Shown here: positions 43,152 through 55,575 of the stretch, one piece after another
How the letters are laid out: the number at the start of each line of letters is the position of its first letter
Position numbering within the stretch: the stretch's first letter is position 1
Source: Pseudomonas sp. P818
GTDB taxonomy: Bacteria; Pseudomonadota; Gammaproteobacteria; Pseudomonadales; Pseudomonadaceae
Direction of reading: 5' to 3'
DNA length: 64,000 bases
Assembly (NCBI RefSeq): GCF_000418555.1
Contig: NZ_ATKM01000007.1
Coordinates: forward strand, 1-64,000
Made by a program: the position numbers and the translations under genes
Notes under the pieces: model-generated
Seen by the model: only the letters and a program-made list of their open reading frames with translations
The model's database searches: none
What the model was told of the DNA's origin: nothing

Positions 43152-44084
43152 ATGGCCGGCATTCTCGATTCAGTAGATCAACGCACGCAACTGGTCGGCG
43201 AGAACCGCCTGGAAATCCTCATGTTCCGCCTGGCCGGCCGGCAGTTGTTCGCCATCAACGTGTTCAAGGTGCAGGAAGTCCTGCAGATGCCCAAGCTGAC
43301 GCTGATGCCGCAGCGCCACCGTTTCGTCTGCGGCGTGGTCAATCTGCGCGGCCAGACCCTGCCGGTGATCGACCTGTCGCAGGCCATCGGCATGCGCCCG
43401 CTGGTGCCGGATGAGCGCAGCACCATCATCGTCACCGAATACAACCGTTCGGTGCAGGCGTTTCTGGTCGGTAGTGTCGATCGCATCCTCAACCTCAACT
43501 GGGAATCGATCCAGCCGCCGCCCGGTGGCGCCGGCCGCCAGCACTACCTGACCGCGATCACCAAGGTCGATGAGCAGATCGTCGAGGTCATCGACGTGGA
43601 GAAGGTGCTGGCCGAGATCGTGCCGATGAGTACCAAGGTTTCCGAGGAAAAGCTCGCTGACCCGCTGCTGGAAAAGGCGCGCGGTCGCGAGGTGCTGCTG
43701 GTGGACGACTCCAGCGTCGCCCTCAGCCAGTTGCGCGATACCTTGTCGCAACTGGGCATCCGCCTGCACATGGCCAGCGATGGCCTGAAGGCGCTCAATC
43801 TGTTGAAGAAGTGGGCCGACACTGGCGAGGTGATGACCGACAAGCTGCTGATGATCTTCACCGATGCCGAGATGCCGGAAATGGACGGCTATCGCCTTAC
43901 CAGCGAAATTCGTAATGACCCGCGCCTCAAGGACCTCTACGTGGTACTGCACACGTCGCTGTCCGGCAGCTTCAACGAGGCGATGGTGAAGAAGGTCGGT
44001 TGCGATAACTTCCTCTCCAAGTTTCAGCCGGACAAACTGGTGGATGTGATCCGTCAGCGCCTCGCTCTGGACGAGCCAAACTAG
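43152..44084 (+). CDS. cheV: chemotaxis coupling/response-regulator protein CheV
   Basis: 310 residues: an N-terminal CheW domain (about 15-160) and a C-terminal receiver (about 178-305) with phospho-acceptor near D240 in LMIFTDAEMPEMDG. AGGAG at 43141-43145 fixes the ATG at 43152. CheV couples receptors to CheA and adapts through its own phosphorylation. It is transcribed divergently from the chemosensory operon. Confidence 0.92.
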   Translation: MAGILDSVDQRTQLVGENRLEILMFRLAGRQLFAINVFKVQEVLQMPKLTLMPQRHRFVCGVVNLRGQTLPVIDLSQAIGMRPLVPDERSTIIVTEYNRSVQAFLVGSVDRILNLNWESIQPPPGGAGRQHYLTAITKVDEQIVEVIDVEKVLAEIVPMSTKVSEEKLADPLLEKARGREVLLVDDSSVALSQLRDTLSQLGIRLHMASDGLKALNLLKKWADTGEVMTDKLLMIFTDAEMPEMDGYRLTSEIRNDPRLKDLYVVLHTSLSGSFNEAMVKKVGCDNFLSKFQPDKLVDVIRQRLALDEPN

Positions 44085-44151
44085 TCCCGCAGTGCTTGTG
44101 AGCAACTGCGTCAGCTCGTATAACGGCGTTTTGCCAACAGGAAGCTGACCC

Positions 44152-44958
44152 ATGCTGAGTCTCTCGGGGCTTTACCGTTATCCGCTCAAGTCCGGCCGCG
44201 GCGAGGCCTTGCAGCGCAGTGCGGTCGATGGTCTTGGACTGCATGGTGATCGGCGCTGGATGCTGGTCGACGCCGATAACGGCCGCTTCATCACCCAGCG
44301 TCTACTGCCGCAGATGAGCCAGCTGAGCGCTCTGTACGATGCGTGCGGCGGCCTCACGCTGAGCGCGCCTGGTCGTGACGATCTGTCCGTTGCTCTGCCA
44401 GGCCCAGAACAGGACCTGCGTGGCGTCATCGTATGGCGTGACAGCCTGCGAGTGCCGGATGCCGGCGATGAAGCCGCCGAGTGGCTAAGTGCCTTGCTGG
44501 GCAAGGCCTGCCGTCTGGTCCAGGTGCCGGAAGGGCGCACCCGTCAGGTCGATACAGCCTATGCCCAGCCGGGTGATCGCGTGGCCTTCGCCGATGGTTT
44601 CCCGCTGCTGCTGATCGGGCAGGCCTCGCTGGACGATCTGTCTCAGCGTGTTGGCCAGCCGCTATCGATGCTGCGTTTCCGTCCCAACCTGGTCGTTACC
44701 GGCAGCGAGCCCTACGCCGAAGACAGCTGGAAGCGCATCCGCATCGGTGAGGTGGAATTCGACGTGGCCAAGGGCTGCTCGCGCTGCATTCTCACCACCA
44801 TCGACCCGCAGACCGGCGAGCGAGACCCCCAGCGTGAGCCACTGGCTACGCTCAAGACCTATCGTGAACGCGAGGGTGATGTGTTCTTCGGGCAGAACCT
44901 GTTGCCGCGCGGTGTCGGCGAGTTGCAGCTGGGCATGACGGTGGAAGTGCTGGAATAG
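44152..44958 (+). CDS. MOSC-domain molybdenum-cofactor sulfurase-like protein
   Basis: 268 residues: an N-terminal beta-barrel domain (about 1-110; SGLYRYPLKSGRGEALQ) and a MOSC domain containing the conserved Cys in AKGCSRCILTTIDPQTG. It belongs to the YcbX/mARC-like group, which binds Moco and reduces N-hydroxylated compounds, but no ferredoxin domain is fused here. Single gene. Confidence 0.87.
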   Translation: MLSLSGLYRYPLKSGRGEALQRSAVDGLGLHGDRRWMLVDADNGRFITQRLLPQMSQLSALYDACGGLTLSAPGRDDLSVALPGPEQDLRGVIVWRDSLRVPDAGDEAAEWLSALLGKACRLVQVPEGRTRQVDTAYAQPGDRVAFADGFPLLLIGQASLDDLSQRVGQPLSMLRFRPNLVVTGSEPYAEDSWKRIRIGEVEFDVAKGCSRCILTTIDPQTGERDPQREPLATLKTYREREGDVFFGQNLLPRGVGELQLGMTVEVLE

Positions 44959-44966
44959 AGCGGCTT

Positions 44967-45022
44967 GAGGCTACAGGCCGCAGGCTCCAGGAAAAAGCGG
45001 ATCGCCTGCAGCCTGCAGCTGC
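44967..45022. terminator. hairpin repeat between convergent MOSC and slt genes
   Basis: CAGGCTCCAGG pairs with CCTGCAGCCTG across AAAAAGCGGATCG. It shares the GGCTACAGGC...GCGGAT pattern with 32056-32112. Confidence 0.5.
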
Positions 45023-45024
45023 CC

Positions 45025-46953
45025 TTACTGATCGTCGAAGAAACGCTCGTTCCACGCCACCAGTGGGTGCGGCGCGCCCAGCTTCTGGCCGTAGATCACC
45101 GAGTAGGACAGCACGTTCTGCACGTACTGGCGGGTTTCGTCGAATGGAATGTTCTCCACCCAGACGTCGTAGCTCAGGTGATTGGCGCCGCGCAGCCATT
45201 GCCGTACACGGCCCGGTCCGGCGTTGTAGGCGGCCGAGGCGAGCACGCGGTTGCCGTTGAACTGGCCGTACACCTGGCTGAGATAGGCCGCACCCAGCTG
45301 GATGTTGGTGTCCGGGTTGAGCGCTTGTTGCGGCGACGCCAGGGGGATGCCGAACTTGCGCGCGGTTTCCTTGGCAGTAGCCGGCATCAGCTGCATCAGG
45401 CCCATGGCGCCGGCGTGGGAGCGGGCGTCGGCCATGAAGGCGCTTTCCTGACGGGTGATGGCGAATACCCAGCTCGAATGCAGGTCGCGGCGTCTGGCTT
45501 CGCGGACCAGTTCGTCGCGATGGGCCATGGGAAAGCGCACTTCCAGGTCGTCCCAGTACTGGGCCTGGCTGATGGTGCGGATGGCAGGGAAGTACCATTC
45601 CATTTCGTAGGCCAGGCGCGCCTGGGCTACCAGTTCGTCACGGCTGAACAGGCGGCTGACGTGATACCACTCGCGGCGACCGTCGACGATCTGGCCGCGC
45701 GCATGAAACTCCATGGCGCGTTTGATGCCGGCGGTGTTGCGCACTTTCTGCACGATCTTGGGATCGAGAGCCAGTGGCTGGTTGTTCAGCGCGTAGGGCG
45801 CCTTGACCTGATCCGCGGCCATGAAACCGTAGAAATCACGCTCCTTGGCCAGGGCCTGGAACAGCACCGCTGGTTGCTGGCTGTTGGGCTGCGCCAGTTG
45901 CAGGCTGCGCGCGTTCCAGTAGCGCCAGCGGTTGCTGCTGGCCAGGTCGGACGGCATGCGCTGGGTCAGCTGGTAGGCCTCTTCCCAACGGCCATGGCGC
46001 AGCAGCAGGCGTGCACGCCACTCGCTGACGGTGTTGTCACGCAGCTGCGGATCGTACTTGTCCATGACCTGCAGGCCGCGCAAGTCGAAGCGCTGTGCCA
46101 GGCGCAGGCCGATCTGGCGGGCGATGGCGACCTGTTCGTCGGCAGAGAACTTCATGCGCTGGGCATAGCCGTCGAGCAGGGCCAGGGCGTCTTCGGGATT
46201 CTGCCGGGCCAGGCGGCGCAGGCCGAGACCGACCACATCGCTCATGGCGTCATCGGCGGGGGCGAAGCGTGCGGTGTTCTTCAATAGTTCCGGTTTCTGC
46301 GCCACTTCGACCATCAGCTTGCCGCGCTCGCCGAGCGTCGGCATGCCCTTGATGAGGAAGTTGGCCAGCCCGTAGTTGCCGCTTTCCACCGCCAGCTTGG
46401 CGCGCTGCCAGCGGCGCTGCTCGGTGAGCTGGCCATTGGCGGCCCAGCGTTCGAACAGCGGGTCGCAGGCGTTGGGCTGGGACTTACCCACCAGCCAGAG
46501 TTTCTCGGCCGTGGCATTACCTTCGGCAGTCAGATCGTGGCTCAGCTGGTATTGGCCGTACAGGCAGTCCAGCTCGGTGAAATTGAGGGCGGGGTCGTAG
46601 TGATCGAGGAAGGGCTTCCAGTCGCCACGCTCGGCCAGCCAACGTAACCAGCGCAGCTTCATCCAGCTGGCCTGGGGCAGGTCGCCGTGCTCGGCGAGGA
46701 ATTTCTCGATCTCGGCATTGCTCGCCGATTTGAGGCGATTGGTCAGCTCGTCGTAGGCCAGATACGGCGTCAGCGGGTAATCGCGCAGCGCGCTGGCGTA
46801 CTGGCGATAGGGGCCGCTGTCGCCCTTGGCCAGGGCGCGCTTGGCTTCATCGTAGTACTGGCGCTGCTGGGAGAGGCTGGCGGCTTCGACACTGGCAATG
46901 CCGGTGGCGGTAAGAATCAGACAGGAAACTACAGAGAAAAAGCGACTGCGCAT
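45025..46953 (-). CDS. slt: soluble lytic murein transglycosylase Slt
   Basis: 642 residues: signal peptide (about 1-24), a long superhelical U-domain ring, a linker, and the C-terminal Slt catalytic domain with ITRQESAF (catalytic Glu), GAMGLMQLMPATAK and NIQLGAAYL...AYNAGPGR. It cleaves peptidoglycan glycan strands to 1,6-anhydromuropeptides in the periplasm. The ATG at 46953 gives a proper signal peptide. It is divergent from uup. Confidence 0.93.
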   Translation of the reverse strand: MRSRFFSVVSCLILTATGIASVEAASLSQQRQYYDEAKRALAKGDSGPYRQYASALRDYPLTPYLAYDELTNRLKSASNAEIEKFLAEHGDLPQASWMKLRWLRWLAERGDWKPFLDHYDPALNFTELDCLYGQYQLSHDLTAEGNATAEKLWLVGKSQPNACDPLFERWAANGQLTEQRRWQRAKLAVESGNYGLANFLIKGMPTLGERGKLMVEVAQKPELLKNTARFAPADDAMSDVVGLGLRRLARQNPEDALALLDGYAQRMKFSADEQVAIARQIGLRLAQRFDLRGLQVMDKYDPQLRDNTVSEWRARLLLRHGRWEEAYQLTQRMPSDLASSNRWRYWNARSLQLAQPNSQQPAVLFQALAKERDFYGFMAADQVKAPYALNNQPLALDPKIVQKVRNTAGIKRAMEFHARGQIVDGRREWYHVSRLFSRDELVAQARLAYEMEWYFPAIRTISQAQYWDDLEVRFPMAHRDELVREARRRDLHSSWVFAITRQESAFMADARSHAGAMGLMQLMPATAKETARKFGIPLASPQQALNPDTNIQLGAAYLSQVYGQFNGNRVLASAAYNAGPGRVRQWLRGANHLSYDVWVENIPFDETRQYVQNVLSYSVIYGQKLGAPHPLVAWNERFFDDQ

Positions 46954-47190
46954 GGCATTTCCAGGGGCAAGCAGAGGTATGGGGCAACACGGTCCGTGTC
47001 GTTGCATGCCTCTAGCTTAGCCTTTCACAAGGGCGCGGTGAATGCCGCCGGGCCGGATGGACACATGCAGCAAAAATGCGTTTGCCTGCATCGACACGGA
47101 GTGTTGGTACTGCGCCTGCCACCTCAGCGGAAACGGCAACAGCCGGCTGGCAACTCGGGTAGAATGCGCCGCCTGTTTCTGGAGATGCCC

Positions 47191-49116
<1,926 letters not shown>

Positions 49117-49134
49117 CGAAGGAACGAACGGGCA

Positions 49135-49821
49135 ATGGCCATCGAGTACCGCATTACTCTCGACGACAATCATCAGTTCAGCTATCGGATCGAGCTGAAT
49201 CGCGAATATGACCCCGCGCAGGCGCAGCAGGCACCTGCCTGGACACGCCTCGGGCATCAGCAGTGCAGCAATTGCCCGCTCAGTCGCGAGCAGTTCAGCC
49301 ATTGCCCGGCTGCAGTCGATCTGCATCGGGTGATCGAAGACTTTCGCGGTCTGCCGGCATTCAAGAAGGCCAGTGTCTGGGTACGCACGCCGGAGCGTGA
49401 ATATACCAAGCATGTCGGCCTGGAGGAGGGCCTGCGGGCATTGCTCGGGGTGATCATGGCTACCAGCGCCTGCCCGGTGCTGGCGCGTCTGAAACCCATG
49501 GCGCAGCACCATCTGCCCTTTGCCAACAACCAGGAGTTCATTCTGCGGGCGGTATCGCTGTATCTGACGCGGCAATACTTCAACATGCGCGAAGGGCGTC
49601 TGGCCGACTGGGAACTAAAAGGCCTGGTGCGCCTGTTCCAGCAACTCAAGCTAGTCAATCAGGCTTTTTGGCAGCGTATTCACGACACCTGTGAAGGTGA
49701 CTCCAATCTCAAGGCCTTTCTTACCTTCTTCTCGATGTCGTCGAGCATGACGGTATCGCTGGAAACCCAGCTGCAGAAGATCCGCCCGCTGGTCATGAGC
49801 GCGGGCGAGTCGTTCGAGTAG
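49135..49821 (+). CDS. conserved hypothetical protein with a Cys motif
   Basis: 228 residues. A CSNCPLS...HCPAA segment (about residues 43-58) gives three close cysteines that could bind metal. The remainder looks helical, without a signal peptide or membrane segment. I recognise it only as a conserved Pseudomonas protein following uup. The 18-bp spacing suggests co-transcription with uup. Confidence 0.68.
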   Translation: MAIEYRITLDDNHQFSYRIELNREYDPAQAQQAPAWTRLGHQQCSNCPLSREQFSHCPAAVDLHRVIEDFRGLPAFKKASVWVRTPEREYTKHVGLEEGLRALLGVIMATSACPVLARLKPMAQHHLPFANNQEFILRAVSLYLTRQYFNMREGRLADWELKGLVRLFQQLKLVNQAFWQRIHDTCEGDSNLKAFLTFFSMSSSMTVSLETQLQKIRPLVMSAGESFE

Positions 49822-49837
49822 GGCAGAGGCCAATAAG

Positions 49838-49904
49838 CTCGCCACTGAAGCGCCTCCCACGGGCAGAGCCAACGCGGCTACTGTGGGAGGGGCTTCAGCC
49901 GCGA
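49838..49904. repeat. REP-type inverted pair (GTGGGAG family)
   Basis: CTCGCCACTGAAGCGCCTCC and, inverted, CTGTGGGAGGGGCTTCAGCC face each other in the gap between convergent genes. This is the common Pseudomonas GTGGGAG...GC REP type, distinct from the GTAGCCC family above. Confidence 0.65.
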
Positions 49905-49911
49905 CGCGATC

Positions 49912-50361
49912 TCAAGCGCCTTTTTCGCCTTTCTTCAGACGCACGGCGAGCACATCGCAGGGCGCTCCGTGTAGCACGTCATTGGCCGTGGAACCCAGCA
50001 GCAGGGCCAAGCCGTGGCGGCCATGGCTGCCGACCACGATCAGATCGCAGCCTTGTTCTTCGGCCAGGCGGTGGATTTCCTGACGCGGTTGGCCATACGC
50101 CAGATGGCGCTGGTCGGCGGTGAGTTCCGGGTACTTGCCGGTGAAGCTGTCCAGGCGCTCGCGGGCCTGTTCGAACTGCTGTTGCTGCAGCATCGACAGA
50201 TCCATCGGCACGTCACCGCCAAAGGCCATGGCCATCGGTTCGACGATATGCACCAGGGACATCTTGGCACCGCTGGCCTGGGCCAGCTTCTGCGCACGAA
50301 CCACTACGGGGTCGCATTCCTCGGTCAGGTCGACGGCGACCAGAATGTGCTGGTAGGGCAT
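49912..50361 (-). CDS. universal stress protein UspA family
   Basis: 149 residues, a single Usp domain. ATP-binding-type motif GSHGRHG...LGSTANDVLHGAPCDVLAVR near the C-terminus fits G-x2-G-x9-G(S/T). Cytoplasmic stress-associated protein. Single gene. Confidence 0.9.
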   Translation of the reverse strand: MPYQHILVAVDLTEECDPVVVRAQKLAQASGAKMSLVHIVEPMAMAFGGDVPMDLSMLQQQQFEQARERLDSFTGKYPELTADQRHLAYGQPRQEIHRLAEEQGCDLIVVGSHGRHGLALLLGSTANDVLHGAPCDVLAVRLKKGEKGA

Positions 50362-50450
50362 GGTTGGATCCTCCTCGAAGGGGCAAATGGCTATGCGGCA
50401 AGTATGGCCCCGTTGTGCACCATAAGGGGCGGATTGTCATCATTCAGGCA

Positions 50451-50477
50451 AAGAAAAGCCCGGTGCGAGCACCGGGC
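50451..50477 (-). terminator. intrinsic terminator of the 50513 gene
   Basis: GCCCGGTGC/GCACCGGGC, a 9-bp perfect stem, followed on the minus strand by TTTTCTT. It lies 36 bases after the stop codon. Confidence 0.8.
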
Positions 50478-50512
50478 GGGGGCAGGGCCAGGCAGGCCGG
50501 AAATCATTGGCA

Positions 50513-51334
50513 TCATTGTTGGCCGGCGGCGTACTGCGCCGCAACGCCTTCCAGGCCCTCGATGATGCTGTCGGAATACTTGCTGATCAAGAAAGGTACT
50601 GTGTTCTCATTGTAGTTGCGCAGGGATTTCTCGATGTAACGCCATTTGGTTTCGATGGAGCCCAGCGCTGCGGTGATCTGCGGGGTGTTCTGCTGGGCGG
50701 CGCTGAGGTTGTCGAGTTGACTGGCGAACTCGCCGACCAGCTCATCGATGGCCCGCTCTTCGCCGCCGCCAAAGAAACTGGTGCCGACCGAGGCACTGCG
50801 TGACGCATAGTCCAGCGCGATGTTCTGCATCAGCAGGCTCTGCTCGCGGCTCTTCTGGGTCAGTGGCGGTACGCTGAAGCCGCTTTCTTGCTGAATCTTC
50901 TGGTACAGCTCCTGACTAATGGCCATGAGGCGCTGGTTGTTGGCGGCCAGGTCCGCGACCGGTTGCAGGTCGGTATAGCCCTGGCGCCGCATCGCCTCCA
51001 TCAGGGCTTGCAGCCCGCTGCGGTAGCTCTGCCAGTCCTTCTGCAACTGAGTGTGCAGCGCCTTGCTGGCGTCACCCGGCATCTCGCCCAGGCCGTCAAG
51101 GTGCGTCTGGCCCTCCTGCAGGGATTCGCCAATCATCCGCGCGTAGCGCTGGTCGCCTTCCATGCCGTTGTACATGTAGAAATCGCCCAGGCTTTTCTGC
51201 GTCGCCAGGCGCAGTTGGTGCAGGCGCAGCAGATCATCGGCCGGCGCTGCGTTGAGCAGGGTGGAGGTGAGCGATGCCAGGAGGAACAGGAGCAGAGTGC
51301 TCAGCGGAAATGCAAGCGAACGGCGGCTCGACAT
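50513..51334 (-). CDS. secreted protein of unknown function
   Basis: 273 residues with a signal peptide (about 1-29, cleavage near NAAPA). The mature part is helical, with regular heptad-like segments resembling a receptor-type four-helix sensor (type IV pili methyl-accepting PilJ-like N-domain character). GGAG 7 bases upstream supports the ATG at 51334; the long upstream frame is not credible. Probably periplasmic. I cannot assign a role. Confidence 0.7.
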   Translation of the reverse strand: MSSRRSLAFPLSTLLLFLLASLTSTLLNAAPADDLLRLHQLRLATQKSLGDFYMYNGMEGDQRYARMIGESLQEGQTHLDGLGEMPGDASKALHTQLQKDWQSYRSGLQALMEAMRRQGYTDLQPVADLAANNQRLMAISQELYQKIQQESGFSVPPLTQKSREQSLLMQNIALDYASRSASVGTSFFGGGEERAIDELVGEFASQLDNLSAAQQNTPQITAALGSIETKWRYIEKSLRNYNENTVPFLISKYSDSIIEGLEGVAAQYAAGQQ

Positions 51335-51800
51335 TGGTGACTCCGTGTGGCCCATCTTGGGGCTCGATTTGTTTTTGTATTGCTCGCGGATGGCCCTGTG
51401 CCAGCCGAAAGTGAGACGAATGTACCCGTAGCTTGGGCGTTTGGCTAGGCGCTCCGGTGCGCCAGCGACACCCGGGAGAACACGCGCAATGGCGCGATAT
51501 TGACGCGGTTTATCGAAATTCGCTGGAGCCCGCGAATGACCAGGCCTGCAGAAAACGTCGGGAAAACGACGAAAACTGGCCAATTGACAAGCGCAGGCTT
51601 TTCCCTGATGGTGTGCACACCCAAATCAAACGGGCGTATGAATTGAGCGTTTGCCTGGTCAGGCGCGCCATTACAGCCCGAATATCGCGTCGGTGGGTGT
51701 GTCGTACCGATTGGAGCTATGCTCGCGGCTATGCCGTGAGCTGGCCTGCCGGTTGGCTCCGATGTGTACTGTTCAGCTTCCATACCGTGGAGATCAGTTG
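51335..51800. other. 466-bp upstream region of fadBA
   Basis: No convincing gene; the reading frame that joins fadB from 51651 lacks an RBS and reads as leader. It holds a TTGACA (51584-51589) with a poor -10, and the PsrA-like operator at 51627-51653. Confidence 0.6.
51627..51653. promoter_or_regulatory. candidate PsrA operator in the fadB leader
   Basis: Two overlapping boxes, CAAAC-GGGC-GTATG (51627-51640; 9 of 10 to CAAAC-N4-GTTTG) and GAATT-GAGC-GTTTG (51640-51653; right half perfect), share one base and have a 13-bp period. This is the same geometry as the two perfect boxes upstream of psrA. Confidence 0.5.
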
Positions 51801-53948
51801 ATGATTTACGAAGGTAAAGCCATCACGGTTAAGGCTCTTGAGAGCGGCATCGTCGAATTGAATTTCGACCTCAAGGGTGAGTCCGTCAACAAATTCAACC
51901 GTCTTACCCTCAACGAGCTGCGCGCCTCCGTCGACGCGATCAAGGCCGACGGTTCGATCAAGGGCGTGATTGTCACCAGTGGCAAGGACGTGTTCATCGT
52001 CGGTGCCGATATCACCGAATTCGTCGACAACTTCAAACTGCCCGACGAAGAGCTGGTGGCTGGCAACCTGGAAGCCAACAAGATTTTCAGTGATTTCGAA
52101 GACCTCGCCGTGCCCACCGTCGTCGCCATCAACGGCATCGCCCTGGGTGGCGGTTTCGAGATGTGCCTGGCCGGTGACTACCGCGTAATGAGCGAGACCG
52201 CCAAGATCGGTCTGCCGGAAGTCAAACTGGGCATCTACCCGGGCTTCGGCGGCACCGTGCGCCTGCCGCGCGTGATCGGTACCGACAACGCCGTCGAGTG
52301 GATCGCCTCCGGCAAGGAAAACCGCGCTGAAGACGCGCTGAAAGTCGGCGCCGTCGATGCCGTCGTCGCCCCCGCCAAGCTCAAGGAAGCCGCGCTGGAT
52401 CTGGTCAAGCGCGCCATCTCCGGCGAGCTGGACTACAAGGCCAAGCGTCAGCCCAAGCTGGAAAAGCTCAAGCTCAATGCCATCGAGCAGATGATGTGCT
52501 TCGAGACCGCCAAGGGCTTCGTAGCAGGTCAAGCGGGCCCGAACTACCCGGCTCCGGTCGAGGCGATCAAGACCATTCAGAAAGCCGCCAACTTCGGCCG
52601 CGACAAGGCCCTGGAAGTCGAGGCCGCCGGCTTCGTCAAGCTGGCCAAGACCTCGGTCGCCGAGAGCCTGATCGGCCTGTTCCTGAACGATCAGGAACTG
52701 AAGAAGAAGGCCAAGCACCACGACGAAATCGCCCGTGACGTGAAACTGGCTGCCGTGCTCGGCGCCGGCATCATGGGTGGCGGCATCGCCTACCAGTCGG
52801 CCTCCAAGGGCACCCCGATCCTGATGAAGGATATCCGTGAAGAGGGTATCCAGATGGGCCTTTCCGAGGCTTCCAAGCTGCTCGGCAAGCGCGTCGAGAA
52901 GGGCCGCATGACCCCGGCGAAGATGGCCGAAGCCCTCAACGCCATCCGTCCGACCATGTCCTACGGTGATTTCGGCAACGTCGACATCGTCGTCGAAGCC
53001 GTGGTCGAGAACCCCAAGGTCAAGCAGATCGTGCTGGCCGAAGTGGAAGACGTGGTGCGCGAAGACGCCATCCTGGCCTCCAACACCTCGACCATCTCCA
53101 TCTCCCTGCTGGCCCAGGCGCTCAAGCGTCCGGAAAACTTCGTCGGCATGCACTTCTTCAACCCGGTGCACATGATGCCGCTGGTGGAAGTCATTCGTGG
53201 CGAGAAGTCCAGCGAAGTGGCCGTGGCCACCACCGTTGCCTACGCCAAGAAGATGGGCAAGAACCCGATCGTGGTCAACGACTGCCCCGGTTTCCTGGTC
53301 AACCGCGTGCTGTTCCCGTACTTCGGTGGCTTCTCCAAGCTGCTGGGCTTCGGTGTCGACTTCGTGCGCATCGACAAGGTCATGGAGAAGTTCGGCTGGC
53401 CCATGGGCCCGGCCTACCTCTCCGACGTGGTCGGCATCGACACCGGCCACCACGGCCGTGACGTGATGGCCGAAGGCTTCCCGGACCGCATGGCGGTGGA
53501 AGGCAAGACCGCTGTCGACGTGATGTACGAAGCCAATCGCCTGGGCCAGAAGAACGGCAAGGGCTTCTACGCCTACGAGACCGACAAGCGCGGCAAGCCG
53601 AAGAAGGTCTCCGACCCTGAGGCATACGAGCTGCTCAAGTCCATCGTGGTCGAAGAGCGCGAAGTCACCGACGAGGACATCATCAACTTCATGATGATCC
53701 CGCTGTGCCTGGAAACTGTTCGTTGCCTGGAAGACGGCATCGTCGATACCGCAGCCGAGGCCGATATGGGCCTGATCTACGGCATCGGCTTCCCTCCCTT
53801 CCGTGGCGGTGCGCTGCGCTACATCGATTCCATCGGTGTAGCCGAGTTCGTCGCCCTGGCCGACAAGTACGCCGAGCTGGGCGCCCTGTACCACCCGACC
53901 GCCAAACTTCGCGAAATGGCCGCCAAGGGCCAGAAGTTCTTCGGTTAA
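51801..53948 (+). CDS. fadB: fatty acid oxidation complex alpha subunit FadB
   Basis: 715 residues, the standard length. N-terminal enoyl-CoA hydratase/isomerase (1-190) with [18 protein letters not shown] and [13 protein letters not shown], and L-3-hydroxyacyl-CoA dehydrogenase (about 310-715) with the NAD loop [15 protein letters not shown] and catalytic His in [17 protein letters not shown]. It forms the alpha2beta2 beta-oxidation multienzyme with FadA. GGAG at 8 bases precedes the ATG at 51801; the frame upstream is leader. fadA follows by 30 bp. Confidence 0.96.
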   Translation: MIYEGKAITVKALESGIVELNFDLKGESVNKFNRLTLNELRASVDAIKADGSIKGVIVTSGKDVFIVGADITEFVDNFKLPDEELVAGNLEANKIFSDFEDLAVPTVVAINGIALGGGFEMCLAGDYRVMSETAKIGLPEVKLGIYPGFGGTVRLPRVIGTDNAVEWIASGKENRAEDALKVGAVDAVVAPAKLKEAALDLVKRAISGELDYKAKRQPKLEKLKLNAIEQMMCFETAKGFVAGQAGPNYPAPVEAIKTIQKAANFGRDKALEVEAAGFVKLAKTSVAESLIGLFLNDQELKKKAKHHDEIARDVKLAAVLGAGIMGGGIAYQSASKGTPILMKDIREEGIQMGLSEASKLLGKRVEKGRMTPAKMAEALNAIRPTMSYGDFGNVDIVVEAVVENPKVKQIVLAEVEDVVREDAILASNTSTISISLLAQALKRPENFVGMHFFNPVHMMPLVEVIRGEKSSEVAVATTVAYAKKMGKNPIVVNDCPGFLVNRVLFPYFGGFSKLLGFGVDFVRIDKVMEKFGWPMGPAYLSDVVGIDTGHHGRDVMAEGFPDRMAVEGKTAVDVMYEANRLGQKNGKGFYAYETDKRGKPKKVSDPEAYELLKSIVVEEREVTDEDIINFMMIPLCLETVRCLEDGIVDTAAEADMGLIYGIGFPPFRGGALRYIDSIGVAEFVALADKYAELGALYHPTAKLREMAAKGQKFFG

Positions 53949-55154
<1,206 letters not shown>

Positions 55155-55169
55155 GCGCAAGCGGACAGA

Positions 55170-55200
55170 AACCGGGGCCCAGTGCCCCGGTTTTGCTTTT
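55170..55200 (+). terminator. intrinsic terminator of fadBA
   Basis: AACCGGGGC pairs with GCCCCGGTT around CCAGT and is followed by TTGCTTTTT. Confidence 0.9.
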
Positions 55201-55227
55201 TAAGGCTTTTTTATCGGGAACCTCTCA

Positions 55228-55470
55228 ATGCAGTTGCAGCCAGGACTCTATCGCCACTACAAAGGCCCGCAGTACCGCGTATTCGGCGTGGCACGCCATT
55301 CCGAGAGCGAGGAAGAGGTGGTGGTCTATCAGGCCCTGTACGGCGAGTTCGGCCTGTGGGTGCGGCCGCTGAGCATGTTCCACGAAGAGATCGAAGTGGA
55401 CGGCAAGCGCGTTCCACGCTTTGCTTTGATTCAGGCCGAAGTCAGCCCTATCGGCAGTTCGGAAGCCTGA
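55228..55470 (+). CDS. DUF1653 family protein
   Basis: 80 residues, a single compact DUF1653 domain: PGLYRHYKGPQYRVFGVARHSE, VVYQALYG and WVRPLSMFHEEI. Function unknown. The same gene lies between fadA and topA in P. aeruginosa. Confidence 0.85.
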   Translation: MQLQPGLYRHYKGPQYRVFGVARHSESEEEVVVYQALYGEFGLWVRPLSMFHEEIEVDGKRVPRFALIQAEVSPIGSSEA

Positions 55471-55575
55471 CTGCGCAGTCCCTGCGCTTGACCTTCGCTT
55501 GGTCACCACTATATATAGCGGGGCCTCAAGGCTCCCTGCCTTCTATATTTCGCAATTTTAGGAATTCTCTGATCC

